From Promethearchaeota archaeon (GTDB lineage Archaea > Asgardarchaeota > Lokiarchaeia > Sigyniarchaeales > SOKP01): a stretch of 64,000 nt of DNA. A program made the translations under genes and the position numbers. The notes beneath the pieces were generated by a model. The model was not told where the DNA came from, searched no databases, and was given only the letters and a program-made list of their open reading frames with translations. Position 1 is the first letter of the stretch; each line of letters opens with the position of its first letter. The stretch lies in NCBI GenBank assembly GCA_016840085.1, contig JAEOTA010000058.1, positions 33,083-97,082 of the forward strand. Direction: 5' to 3'. Positions 9,915 through 19,170 of the stretch are shown here, piece by piece.

Positions 9915-12734
9915 TCAATCTTTTTTTATTTTTTTGCTTAAAAGGATTGATACAATGGATAGAGTACCAAGTAGAAGGAAAAGGTTATATCCTGGAATTC
10001 CACTAGGTTTTGACTTTGGCTCAGGTTCTGGTTCAGGCTCTGGCTCAGGTTCTGGTTCAGGCTCTGGCTCAGGTTCTGGTTCAGGCTGTGGATCTGGACC
10101 ATCATCCCAAATTGGAAAACTATCCTGACTTCCTGCCTTACCATCAATATAATATGGAGTATCTCCTATACCGTCATCATCAGCATCAACACCTGAATAA
10201 TCCGACCAAAAATTCCCTATCTTTCCATTATCCCAATGATTATCCGAACCATCATCATACGCATTGAGTGTATTATTAAAATAATTAAGATATATATTAT
10301 TTTGAGTACAACTATCTGTTAAATATATCCCATTTAGGTTATTACTTACGTTATTACTTGAAATGGTGTTATAATGACTCCACTTTAAATATATCCCATA
10401 TTCGTTATTATTTACAGTATTTCCCGAAATGACGTTAGTATTACTTCCCTCTAAATATATCCCATAATAAGTGTTAATATTAACAGTGTTTCCCGAAATG
10501 TCGTTATTATTATTATCTTGCAATAAATATATCCCATTCCCATTGTAATTTGCGGTATTTCCTGAAATTCTGTTACTATCACTCCATTTTAAATATATTC
10601 CATAACCATTGTAGTTTGCGATGTTTCCTGAAATGGTGTTACCATCACTCTCCTGCAAATATATAGCAGATATGCTGTTAATATTTACAGTATTTCCCGA
10701 AATGTCGTTATAATAACCATTATCTAAATATATCCCATTCCCATTGTAATTTGCGATATTTCCCAAAATGTCGTTATAATCACTATTATCTAAATATATC
10801 CCATTCCCATTGTAATTTGCAGTGTTTCCCGAAATGTTGTTAGTATTACTATAATATAAATATATCCCTGAGTTTGTATTATTATTTGCGGTGTTTCCCG
10901 AAATGTCGTTAATAAGACTATTATCTAAATATATCCCTGAGTCTGTATTATTATTCACGGTGTTTCCTGAAATGTCGTTATAATCACTATTATTTAAATA
11001 TATCCCATATTCGTTATTATTTACAATATTTCCCGAAATGTCGTTAGTATTACTATCTTCTAAATTTATCCCATATTCGTTGTTATTTACAGTGTTTCCC
11101 GAAATGTTGTTAATAAATCCCCCTAAACGTATCCCATAACCATTGTAATTTGCAATATTTCCCAAAATGTCGTTATGACCACCAGAATATAAATTTATCC
11201 CTAAGTCTGCATTATTATTCACGGTGTTTTGTGAAATATTATTATAATTTCCATCTAAAAATATCCCGTTCCCGCTATTATTGTTTGCATTATTTCCCGC
11301 GATGATGTTATTATTTCCCCCTAAATCTAGCCCATTCCCGCTATTATTGTTTGCATTATTTCCCGCGATGATATCATTACTTCCCCCCTCTAAAAGTATT
11401 CCATTCCCGCTATTATTGTTTGCATTATTTCCCGAAATGTTGTTATTATTTCCATATAAATCTAGCCCATTCCCGCTATTATTGTTTGCAATATTTTCCG
11501 AGATGATGTTATTATCTCCCCCTAAATATAATCCATTTCCGCTATTATCGTTTGCATTATTTCCTGAAACGTTGTTATTATTTCCATATAAATATATGCC
11601 AGATATGCCATTACTATTAGCAGTGTTGTCCGAAATGTTGTTATTATTTCCCCCTAAATATATCCCTGAGTTTGTATTATTATTTGCGGTGTTTCCCGAG
11701 ATGATGTTATTATCTCCCCCTAAATATATCCCGAAGACAGTATTATTGTTTGCGGTGTTTCCTGAAATGCTGTTATTATTTCCCCCTAAATATATCCCTG
11801 AATCTGTATTATTATTTGCGGTGTTTCCCGAAATGCTGTTATTATTTCCCCCTAAATTTATCCCGAAGAGAGAATTATTGTTTGCGGTGTTTCCCGAAAT
11901 GTTGTTATTATTACACCCACTTACTAAATACATCCCCATCCTGTTATTACTTACATTATTTCTTGAAATAGTATTATCATCACTCCCCATTAAATTTATT
12001 CCAAAATCGTCGTTATCATTAGCAGTGTTTCTCGAAATGTTGTTAGAATTACACCCACTGTCTAAATATATCCCCGTCAAGCTATTACTTACGTTATTTC
12101 TTGAAATGGTATTATTATCACTCCCCTCTAAATATATCCCACGTGTGTTGTAATTTATGGTGTTTCCCGAAATGTTGTTATTATTATTTCCCGATAACCA
12201 TATCCCAATACCAGTGTTATTATTAACAATGTTTCCCGAAATAGTGTTATTATAACAGTTGCTATCTAACCATATACCTCTGTCATTGCTGTTTGAGCAA
12301 TTATTTTTGGTAAAAATTCCGTTAGTAGTGTTGTACAATCTTATTCCATTGACAGCATTATACACTGTGCAATTTCTGATTATAAAATACTCATTTTTGG
12401 AATTTTCTATACAAATTCCGCTTCCCCATTGCCCACCGATTTCGTCAATAGTCACATTTTCAATAATATAAACCCCATTATCAATATAACACCAATCATA
12501 GGTTGAAGCAGTATAAGACCAATTTATAGCAGGATTACTATCATCAATATATATATATTGTCTAGTATAGCCATCCGTCATTTTAGGACTTTTGAAATTA
12601 GTATCATCTCGAAATTCTATAGGGCCATCATTTTCACCTTGAACATTAAAGAGATTATAATTATAGATACTCAGAAATGCGAAAATTATCCCTAAAGTTA
12701 TTATAATTATTGTTTTTTTTGCTTTAGATTTCAT
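9915..12734 (-). CDS. NosD-type right-handed beta-helix surface protein (tandem paralogue)
   Basis: Predicted surface protein of 939 aa and close paralogue of 6963-9578. It has the same N-terminal hydrophobic segment, the same opening domain (IEFRDDTNFKSPK, then NWSYTASTYDWCYIDNGVY) and about 30 beta-helix repeats of the GIYLGGNNNxISGNTANNN type. The same NosD end module and Asp-rich VDADDDGIGDTPY loop follow, then a Pro-Glu linker and IPGYNLFLLLG plus hydrophobic helix and KKIKKD. The linker is longer here because a 24-nt DNA repeat encoding Pro-Glu pairs is expanded (about 10019-10086). Asn and Gly are very abundant. Transcribed alone from the shared upstream element at 12771-12801. The ligand is unknown. 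Confidence 0.9.
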   Translation of the reverse strand: MKSKAKKTIIIITLGIIFAFLSIYNYNLFNVQGENDGPIEFRDDTNFKSPKMTDGYTRQYIYIDDSNPAINWSYTASTYDWCYIDNGVYIIENVTIDEIGGQWGSGICIENSKNEYFIIRNCTVYNAVNGIRLYNTTNGIFTKNNCSNSNDRGIWLDSNCYNNTISGNIVNNNTGIGIWLSGNNNNNISGNTINYNTRGIYLEGSDNNTISRNNVSNSLTGIYLDSGCNSNNISRNTANDNDDFGINLMGSDDNTISRNNVSNNRMGMYLVSGCNNNNISGNTANNNSLFGINLGGNNNSISGNTANNNTDSGIYLGGNNNSISGNTANNNTVFGIYLGGDNNIISGNTANNNTNSGIYLGGNNNNISDNTANSNGISGIYLYGNNNNVSGNNANDNSGNGLYLGGDNNIISENIANNNSGNGLDLYGNNNNISGNNANNNSGNGILLEGGSNDIIAGNNANNNSGNGLDLGGNNNIIAGNNANNNSGNGIFLDGNYNNISQNTVNNNADLGINLYSGGHNDILGNIANYNGYGIRLGGFINNISGNTVNNNEYGINLEDSNTNDISGNIVNNNEYGIYLNNSDYNDISGNTVNNNTDSGIYLDNSLINDISGNTANNNTNSGIYLYYSNTNNISGNTANYNGNGIYLDNSDYNDILGNIANYNGNGIYLDNGYYNDISGNTVNINSISAIYLQESDGNTISGNIANYNGYGIYLKWSDSNRISGNTANYNGNGIYLLQDNNNNDISGNTVNINTYYGIYLEGSNTNVISGNTVNNNEYGIYLKWSHYNTISSNNVSNNLNGIYLTDSCTQNNIYLNYFNNTLNAYDDGSDNHWDNGKIGNFWSDYSGVDADDDGIGDTPYYIDGKAGSQDSFPIWDDGPDPQPEPEPEPEPEPEPEPEPEPEPEPKSKPSGIPGYNLFLLLGTLSIVSILLSKKIKKD

Positions 12735-13062
12735 ATTATTCTCATAAAAATTAATTGGATTAAGAATAAAATTGACAATTATGTATTTAACACTTTTGTA
12801 TGCAAATCATCAGCAATTTTCCCAATATCGGGAAACTACATTCAGAAGAGAATTAGATTTCTATTAATAATTAAGTTCGAAGTACTTGGACAATTTTATA
12901 AAATCTTAAAAATTAAAAAAATATTATTTTTTCAATTATATAACTTCACTTGCTCAGTTACTTTCACGCAATAGAACTATTATAACTCCCGCTGCTCCTA
13001 ATAAAAGAAAATATCAGAGTGTTTTAAATTGGATGAAAGCATATTTTTTTTTAATTTTCTTA
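12735..13062. other. Intergenic region upstream of the second NosD-type gene
   Basis: Non-coding. It holds the 5' flank of duplication unit B with the 31-nt element, then AT-rich sequence after 12953. The 3' end of the cyclase gene follows at 13063. Confidence 0.6.
12771..12801 (-). promoter_or_regulatory. Conserved 31-nt upstream element, copy 2
   Basis: Identical to the elements at 9615-9645 and 23857-23887 and also begins 37 nt before its gene's start codon. Between element and start this copy shares TTGGATTAAG with copy 3, which suggests that promoter and leader are conserved together. Confidence 0.7.
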
Positions 13063-13848
13063 TTATTCAGGAATAGTTGCAACTGCGCGAACCCACCCTG
13101 CGCTAGCTCGAGCAATTTTTATCGGGAAACAATAAATTGTAGCACCAACAGGTGGAACCTTTTCTAAATTTGTTAATTTTTCCATTTGAAAATAACCTAA
13201 CTCAATTCCAGCGAAGTGACCTTCCCAAATAATAGAAGGATCCTGGCTTTGCTCCCATTTCTGAGCAGTAATAGAAAAAGGAGCATCCCAAGACCATGAA
13301 TCTGTTCCTACAATATGAACTCCTTGTCTGATTATATGCAAAGTTGCCTTTTTACCTACTCCTATTCCATGATGTACAAACTCATTAGTTCCATAATAGT
13401 TGGAAGCATTAGTATGAACACATAAGATATCCTTTTCTTTTAGACTATAATTAATCTCATTTAACTTTTTATCAATATCTTCTGGTAATAATACATATCC
13501 ATCCTCATAATCAGTGCAATCCAGAACAATAAGAGGAGCAATACACCACTCTAAGGGAATCTCATCGATTGTCATTGCTTTCCTTTGTCCAATTTCTTTA
13601 TCTTGAATAGAGGCAAAGTGCCATGGGGAGTCCATATGAGTTCCATTATGAGTGCTTAGTGTAATCCTTTCTGTTGCCCAACCTGTACCAAGAGGTAAAT
13701 GTTTTTCTGGTATTAGATTAAATATAGCGCCCATTTGTTCAGCACCTTTCTTATGATCATTGTAGTCTATATGTAGCTCTGTTCTTTCTGGATCAAAAAT
13801 TAATTCCTCAGGATTAATTAATGGAATAGACAAATCAATAAATTTCAT
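13063..13848 (-). CDS. Cyclase family protein (kynurenine formamidase-like metal hydrolase)
   Basis: Soluble metal-dependent hydrolase of the cyclase/kynurenine formamidase superfamily (about 260 aa, the usual length). The hallmark metal-binding motif H-x-G-T-H-x-D-x-P-x-H is present as HNGTHMDSPWHF. The N-terminal FIDLSIPLINP strand and a later VGTDSWSWDAP segment, near where the family often has GxDxxS, fit as well. Members hydrolyse N-formylkynurenine, cyclic amides or polyketide-like substrates, so the reaction is uncertain. It lies 85 nt downstream of an amidohydrolase on the same strand; both may act in one catabolic route with ring-cleavage chemistry, which is inference. The C-terminus KIARASAGWVRAVATIPE is typical of the family. 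Confidence 0.85.
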   Translation of the reverse strand: MKFIDLSIPLINPEELIFDPERTELHIDYNDHKKGAEQMGAIFNLIPEKHLPLGTGWATERITLSTHNGTHMDSPWHFASIQDKEIGQRKAMTIDEIPLEWCIAPLIVLDCTDYEDGYVLLPEDIDKKLNEINYSLKEKDILCVHTNASNYYGTNEFVHHGIGVGKKATLHIIRQGVHIVGTDSWSWDAPFSITAQKWEQSQDPSIIWEGHFAGIELGYFQMEKLTNLEKVPPVGATIYCFPIKIARASAGWVRAVATIPE

Positions 13849-13933
13849 TTTTCACCACTTATGGTCAAATTGTATATAAATAAATAATAATTAAATTAGA
13901 GTTGAGAAATAAAAAGAGATATACTTAATTAAT

Positions 13934-14794
13934 TCATAGGTTTAATAATTTAGCTGCATTTAGACCTAAAATTTTCTCAATCTCCTCATCGGTTAAAAAA
14001 TCAACATCGTCAAAATAATTCACAGCAATTTCTATCATTTCTGGTGTATTGCCATCTGAACCAAATAGGATTTTATTTACACCGATAACTTCATTTGCTT
14101 TAATTAATAATTCCTTTAAACGAGAAGGCATCATATACGCAAGATTGCTAATGTCTAAATGTATGTTCGGATATTGAGCTGCTAGTGCAATTGCGATATC
14201 AGTGAAAGGATACCCCATATGAGTGATTATAATATTAGCCTTCGGAAATGAACTAGCATACTCATCAATAACAATTGGATTTGAGTATGTTAATACGTTT
14301 TTTCTTGTTCCTGGTGGTGGATATCCGCAATGCATTACAATAGGGATTTTATATTTTTGAGCAGCTTCTAATACCGGAAAAATTAACTGATCGTTTAGTC
14401 TTTTTTTACGGAATGTAAGCATTATTTTAAATCCTTTATAATTCTCCTCTACAATTGCCTTTTCTATTTCTTCTTTAACATTTACATCAGCATCGGATTT
14501 TTCGGGAGGATTATAGAAAGGTATGAAAATATCAGGGGCAAACTCAACCCATTTTTTTACTTCTTGATTTTCTTTCATATTTACCGGTAATAATACCACC
14601 TTGTCAATGTTAGCACTATTCAAATGAAAAATAGTCTTTTCCATAATATTCTTTGTTTCAATGGATTGTATTTCACTAAATTTTTTTACCATTCTTTCAT
14701 AAAATCCATATCCCTTAAAGATCATTGGACCAACTTCAACCATTCTCCTTGTATCAATCGGTTGAAAAAGATGACAATGAAAATCAATTCTCAA
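13934..14794 (-). CDS. Amidohydrolase family protein (ACMSD-like TIM barrel)
   Basis: Metal-dependent amidohydrolase of the family that includes aminocarboxymuconate-semialdehyde decarboxylase and related hydrolases. Visible landmarks are the N-terminal metal site DFHCHLF (H-x-H), MHCGYPPPG at the end of a central strand, IITHMGYPFTD, LDISNLAYM and the C-terminal catalytic aspartate in ILFGSDGNTPEM. At 286 aa it is full length and has no signal peptide. It is transcribed toward the cyclase-family gene at 13063-13848 with an 85-nt gap, so the two may form an operon. Substrate is not predictable; decarboxylation or hydrolysis of an aromatic-derived acid is one option. Confidence 0.85.
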   Translation of the reverse strand: MRIDFHCHLFQPIDTRRMVEVGPMIFKGYGFYERMVKKFSEIQSIETKNIMEKTIFHLNSANIDKVVLLPVNMKENQEVKKWVEFAPDIFIPFYNPPEKSDADVNVKEEIEKAIVEENYKGFKIMLTFRKKRLNDQLIFPVLEAAQKYKIPIVMHCGYPPPGTRKNVLTYSNPIVIDEYASSFPKANIIITHMGYPFTDIAIALAAQYPNIHLDISNLAYMMPSRLKELLIKANEVIGVNKILFGSDGNTPEMIEIAVNYFDDVDFLTDEEIEKILGLNAAKLLNL

Positions 14795-15070
14795 ATTTTC
14801 TCACTTATTTAACAAACTTAATTATGATAAATCTTATGTCTAGTTTAATTAGAATCTTATGAAATACGGATTTTTTAAGAAACAAGGTTTTTTAATTTAA
14901 AAATTTCTTTAGAAAAATTTCATCTCTTATTCATAAAATAAATTAGGATCTGTTTCCAGATTCTAATTGATTAAACGGTATAGTAGCTAAGTATATTAAA
15001 ATATACAATAATATTAAATAGTTAATCATGATCTTTTACATAATAATCTAAACTATTTTGGCGAAAAAAA

Positions 15071-16045
15071 ATGAAATTAAATACAAAAATAATGATATTC
15101 ATTTTATTAGCTTTAGGAATCGTTTTTGTATTATCACCAATAATTAGCAACAATCTCAATTATGATGCAAGAAATAATGATAAAAGTTCGGAATATAGCA
15201 AAGATATTAATTCAGTTAATAAAATATTGAAATTCTCAAAAATATCTGGAAAAATTCATATTGATGGCGATTGGTCTGCTGCTAAGGCTGGGGGTATATG
15301 TTCAGGTTCAGGCACTTCCTCCGATCCTTATATCCTAAAAGATTTCATAATAGATGCAGATGGTCCGGGAAGTTGCATACTAATTGAAAATTCTGATGTG
15401 TATTTTAAGATTGAAAATTGTACCCTCTTCAACAGTGGAACTTCTTATATCTTAGATGGAGGAATTACATTAAATAATGTAACAAATGGAGTAGTAATTA
15501 ATAACACTTGTTATTCTAATTTCAGGGGAATTAATGTAAGAAAAAGTTATAATAACATTATTTCGGGAAATATCGCAAATAATAACATTGAGGATGGGAT
15601 ATATTTATGGTATAGTAATATTAACACCGTTTCAGGAAACACGGCAAATAACAACGGTGATAGTGGAATAATGTTGCACGATAATAGTAATAATAATATA
15701 ATTTCGGGAAATACCGCAAATAACAATTATGAAAATGGAATATACTTATGGATCTGTAATAACAACACCATTTCAGGAAATACCGCAAATAATAATACCG
15801 AAGCTGGAATAAATTTAAGAAGTAGTGATAATAACAAAATTTCAGAAAATATCTTAATGGGAAATGATAAGTGCATCCTAGAAGAATATTCCCAAGGAAA
15901 CAAATTTAAAGATAATAAGTCCTGCAATTATGGAGAAGGTGATGAAATAATTCCAGGATATAATCTATTCTTTCTACTTGGTATTCTATCCTTTGTAGCA
16001 ATCCTTATAAGTAGAAAAATAAAGAAATCTTCAAATTTAAATTAA
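15071..16045 (+). CDS. Short NosD-type beta-helix surface protein
   Basis: Smaller relative (324 aa) of the giant NosD-type proteins in this window. It has a hydrophobic N-terminal segment (IMIFILLALGIVFVLSPII), then an HIDGDWSAAKAGGICSGSGT opening that is typical of NosD-like proteins. About six beta-helix repeats with IISGNTANNN cores follow, and the chain ends in IPGYNLFFLLG, a hydrophobic helix and RKIKKSSNLN. It lacks the Pro-Glu linker and the Asp-rich calcium-like loop of its relatives. It is on the opposite strand and does not carry the 31-nt upstream element, so its expression may differ. Likely an anchored surface protein of unknown ligand. Confidence 0.85.
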   Translation: MKLNTKIMIFILLALGIVFVLSPIISNNLNYDARNNDKSSEYSKDINSVNKILKFSKISGKIHIDGDWSAAKAGGICSGSGTSSDPYILKDFIIDADGPGSCILIENSDVYFKIENCTLFNSGTSYILDGGITLNNVTNGVVINNTCYSNFRGINVRKSYNNIISGNIANNNIEDGIYLWYSNINTVSGNTANNNGDSGIMLHDNSNNNIISGNTANNNYENGIYLWICNNNTISGNTANNNTEAGINLRSSDNNKISENILMGNDKCILEEYSQGNKFKDNKSCNYGEGDEIIPGYNLFFLLGILSFVAILISRKIKKSSNLN

Positions 16046-16072
16046 ATTCTATTTTTTTTCTTTAGTTTTTTA

Positions 16073-16363
16073 TCAACTTTCATTTTCCTTAGGGTTAAAT
16101 AGTAAAATTTTATACTTCCATAATAGCCCTATTTCTCTTTCTTTAGAAGTAAGTTCAAATTCAATACGATTAGTGGAAAAAGTAGGCATCACTACAGTTC
16201 CCTCATTCCCTACAACTTCGAGTAAAGCATTTATAACTGTTTTCGCGCCTCCTTTGACCTTACCAAAACTCTGTAAAGAACTATGCACTCCAAGATGAAA
16301 TCCCGTGTTTATCCCAAGATTTCTTAATCCTTTCTTAATATCTTCTTTAATTACTATATTCAT
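16073..16363 (-). pseudogene. Truncated aminoglycoside N3-acetyltransferase-like gene (N-terminal part)
   Basis: The 96-aa reading frame matches the start of the AAC(3)/YokD acetyltransferase family: a helix (IKKGLRNLGI), then HLGVHSSLQSFGKVKGGAKTV, ALLEVVGNEGTVVMPTFS. Full proteins of this family are about 260-270 aa, with the catalytic and aminoglycoside-binding parts in the missing two thirds. The frame stops at 16073 and I saw no continuation downstream, where the end of the NosD-type gene lies only 27 nt away. I infer a gene remnant, perhaps cut by rearrangement next to the NosD-type locus. A short active protein is unlikely. Confidence 0.7.
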
Positions 16364-16804
16364 GTGATAATTTCTAGTTTAGATAATCTGAACTTAATTA
16401 GATATCAATCTATTTTAATATTTGGAATATTATATGTGATAACTCCTTCAAATAGCCTCATTCTTATATAATTAAGTGAAGGAAGGAATAGAAAAAAAGC
16501 TAACTTCTCTTCGACATTCATCTAAATAATCCCCAAACCAAGAATGATTATTGAAAACTAATTTTCAATTAGATGGATAAATAAAGAATTAGAATTATAA
16601 TAATTTTCTTACACTGCAAAATTTATTTATGTTTACAGCTCTTATTTTTAATTCATTTTTCACTTTTTTTGGTTAATAATAGTATTTTTATTAAAAAGAA
16701 ATTTAAAGATATTAATGACTATTTTTAGTATATTATCTATTCTTATTGAATTTTAAAAGTGTAATAATACAAAATCTACCAAATATTTAAAAAGAGGAAT
16801 TATA
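16364..16804. other. Intergenic region upstream of the 4-hydroxybutyryl-CoA dehydratase gene
   Basis: No gene seen. Just before the start, AATATTTAAAAAG resembles a TATA element and GAGGAATTATA supplies a ribosome binding sequence (GAGG) 8 nt before the ATG at 16805. The rest is AT-rich with no repeat that I could recognise. Confidence 0.5.
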
Positions 16805-18283
16805 ATGAGGACAAAAGAAGAATTTATGAAAGATTTAGGTAAAATGAAGAATAATATCTACTTTAATGGTGAAAGGATTAATCGTTTAGATGAACGGCAA
16901 TTACCATGTATTGATACAATTGGTACAACATTTGACGTAGTTGAGGACCCAGAATATGGTGATTTAATCCTAGCAAAATCTCATCTTACAGGTGAAATAA
17001 TTAATCGTTTTACTCATATTCATCAAAATACAGATGATCTTCATAAAAAGCAAGATATGACCAGAAAAATCTGCCAGAAAGTTGGTGGATGTGTTCAACG
17101 CTGTATGGGATGTGATGCAGCTAATGCCGTTTATAACGTGAGTTATGAAGCAGATAAATCAAATAATGGTGAAACTAACTATCACGAAAATTTTAAAAAA
17201 TGGTTAGAAAGATTTCAGAAGGAAGATTTAATTGCAGCTTGTGCTCAAACTGATGTTAAGGGTAATAGAATAAAACGACCTGCGGATCAGGAAGATCCAG
17301 ATATGTATGTTCATGTTGTAGAAAAAAGAAAAGATGGTATTATAGTTCGAGGTTGTAAGCTTCATATTTCAGAAGCCTCTGTATCTGATGAAATTATAGT
17401 TGTCCCTACTAGAGCATTAAGACCAGAAGATAAAGATTATGCAGTTGCATTTGCATTGACTGGGGATTATGAAGGAGTTAAACAAGTAATTACAATACAT
17501 AATTTACGTGAAAGAGAATATTTTAAACGTGGGTTCATGCCTGGAGCTACAGATTCATATATTATTTTTGATGACGTGTTTGTTCCATGGGAAAGGGTTT
17601 TTCTTTGTGGTGAATATCAACATGCTGGTACTCTTGCCTTATTATTTGCTTTATTTCATCGCCACAGTTATTCAGGTTGTAAACCTGCTATTGGAGATTT
17701 AGTAGTTGGAACTGCTGCTCTAGCAGCAGAATATAACAATATCCATAGAGCTTCTCATGTAAGAAGTAAATTAGCTGAATTAATCCTGGTTACAGAACTT
17801 GGGTATGCCGCAGGATATACTGCTTCAGATTTAGGTAAACCAGAGGTATATATGCCTGGTGTAGGTTTTATTCCTTATGGCCCTGGCAGTTATATTCCAA
17901 ATTCGATCTATTGTAATGTCGGAAGATGTTTATCAGGAGAAAATGTATTTCATGAAGCTGAGATCATAACTGATCTTTGCGGTGGTATTCCAGCAACTTT
18001 CCCTCATGAAAGAGATTTTGTTAATCCGGAACTAAAGGACCAACTTTATAAATACATCACTAGAAACCCAATGATTTCTCCAGAAAATGCTGCGCAATTC
18101 TGGCGATATGTTGGTGATATATATTGTTCTGCTACAGGTGGAGTTCATCTCTTTGGAAGTTATCATGGTGGCGGTTCCCCAGTAATGGAAAGTATAGCAA
18201 TTACAACTCAATATGATATTGAATCCAGAAAAGATATGGTCAAGAAAATTGCAGGAATTAATGATGAGTTAAATAAAACTTAA
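16805..18283 (+). CDS. abfD: 4-hydroxybutyryl-CoA dehydratase / vinylacetyl-CoA isomerase
   Basis: [4Fe-4S]- and FAD-containing enzyme that dehydrates 4-hydroxybutyryl-CoA to crotonyl-CoA by a ketyl radical mechanism. In the clostridial enzyme the cluster ligands are C99, C103, H292 and C299. Here the same spacing is found as C96-x3-C100 (GGCVQRC) and H285, C292 in HRHSYSGCK, which also keeps the catalytic Tyr and Lys equivalents (Y289, K293). A C-terminal glutamate in GGGSPVMESIAIT fits the active-site Glu. The 492-aa length is normal for the family. It acts in 4-aminobutyrate/succinate fermentation or in the 4-hydroxybutyrate branch of carbon fixation; no partner gene is adjacent. A GAGG sequence supports the start. 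Confidence 0.92.
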   Translation: MRTKEEFMKDLGKMKNNIYFNGERINRLDERQLPCIDTIGTTFDVVEDPEYGDLILAKSHLTGEIINRFTHIHQNTDDLHKKQDMTRKICQKVGGCVQRCMGCDAANAVYNVSYEADKSNNGETNYHENFKKWLERFQKEDLIAACAQTDVKGNRIKRPADQEDPDMYVHVVEKRKDGIIVRGCKLHISEASVSDEIIVVPTRALRPEDKDYAVAFALTGDYEGVKQVITIHNLREREYFKRGFMPGATDSYIIFDDVFVPWERVFLCGEYQHAGTLALLFALFHRHSYSGCKPAIGDLVVGTAALAAEYNNIHRASHVRSKLAELILVTELGYAAGYTASDLGKPEVYMPGVGFIPYGPGSYIPNSIYCNVGRCLSGENVFHEAEIITDLCGGIPATFPHERDFVNPELKDQLYKYITRNPMISPENAAQFWRYVGDIYCSATGGVHLFGSYHGGGSPVMESIAITTQYDIESRKDMVKKIAGINDELNKT

Positions 18284-18408
18284 AACTAAATCAATTGGAA
18301 AGTTAATTTTTTTTTTTTAATTTAATTTTAATTTTTTTAAATGTATAAATTTTTCATCGATTTAAATAAAATTATATAATTTTTTAAAAAAAATAAAATA
18401 AAGGTTAA

Positions 18409-19170
18409 TTAAACGTCTCGAGTTTTAAATCTCAGGTAAGAAAGTATAAGACAAGGGATAAGATACGAAAGTGCTATGTAGATTGCTAATAATAAATCTA
18501 TGTTCATCTCAGACATTGCTGCCTCTCCTATAAAAATAGCTTGTCCGACTATTTCTAGATAAATGAAGGTTGGATTTGGAACACTTGGATCAATAAATAG
18601 TAAAATTGCAAACAATATGGCCGAACTTGTGAATATAATAAATCCTATTATCATAGCTTGACTGCCTGATCTAAATATAGCACTAAATAGAAGATAAAGA
18701 GAGGTACACGATATACCAATTAAGCAATAATATCCAAACCATAAAATTAATTCAACAGGTATGGTATTGTACTCTATTAAACAAATAATAGATGTTACTA
18801 TGAATGCAGGAGCGATCCAGACTAAGACACTAGTAAAAGCAGCAAAAGTTTTTCCAATAAAAAAATTATTGCGTCCAGTTTTCGTAAAATTAGTTAATGC
18901 TGTCTTTCTATCAAATTCATTCGCTATAATTCCGCCAGCAAAAAATAGAGTTAAAAGGTAGGAAAATGTACCTATTTGACTAAGAGTACTTCCACAAAAA
19001 AGCTTTGCATTAGGCATTGATAAGGACATTAGAGATGTCAAAATGACAGCTACTACCGATAATAAAGCAACTAAAATATATCTCTTTCTCTGGAGAAAAA
19101 TTTCGAACCTGTAGACATTGAAGATTTGCTTTAAATTAAAATTTTCTTCTATAATTAAATTGGAGTTCAC
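18409..19170 (-). CDS. ABC-2 type transporter permease
   Basis: Membrane subunit of an ABC exporter, 253 aa with about six hydrophobic helices. An N-terminal amphipathic region (LKQIFNVYRFEIFLQRKR) precedes the first helix, as in ABC-2 permeases of the NatB/CcmB kind. The motif GGIIANEFDRKTALTNFTKTGRNNFFIGK between helices 2 and 3 matches the usual E-F-x-x-x-T coupling loop that contacts the ATPase. The start codon overlaps the end of the ATPase gene (19167-20192) by 4 nt, so translation is coupled and the two form one exporter. Substrate unknown; peptide, drug or lipid export are all possible. Confidence 0.85.
   Translation of the reverse strand: MNSNLIIEENFNLKQIFNVYRFEIFLQRKRYILVALLSVVAVILTSLMSLSMPNAKLFCGSTLSQIGTFSYLLTLFFAGGIIANEFDRKTALTNFTKTGRNNFFIGKTFAAFTSVLVWIAPAFIVTSIICLIEYNTIPVELILWFGYYCLIGISCTSLYLLFSAIFRSGSQAMIIGFIIFTSSAILFAILLFIDPSVPNPTFIYLEIVGQAIFIGEAAMSEMNIDLLLAIYIALSYLIPCLILSYLRFKTRDV

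Larger units (their letters stand above)
9825..12952. repeat. Tandem duplication unit B (NosD-type gene with both flanks)
   Basis: Second copy of the unit described at 6873-9795. Gene bodies have drifted mainly by gain or loss of beta-helix repeats and of Pro-Glu linker repeats, while the leader peptide, the C-terminal module and both flanks remain readily alignable by eye. Confidence 0.85.

Noticed and set aside
6963..12734. The regular DNA repeats considered as a CRISPR array
   Set aside because: The repeats are in-frame beta-helix coding units with degenerate sequence, not identical repeats with unique spacers.
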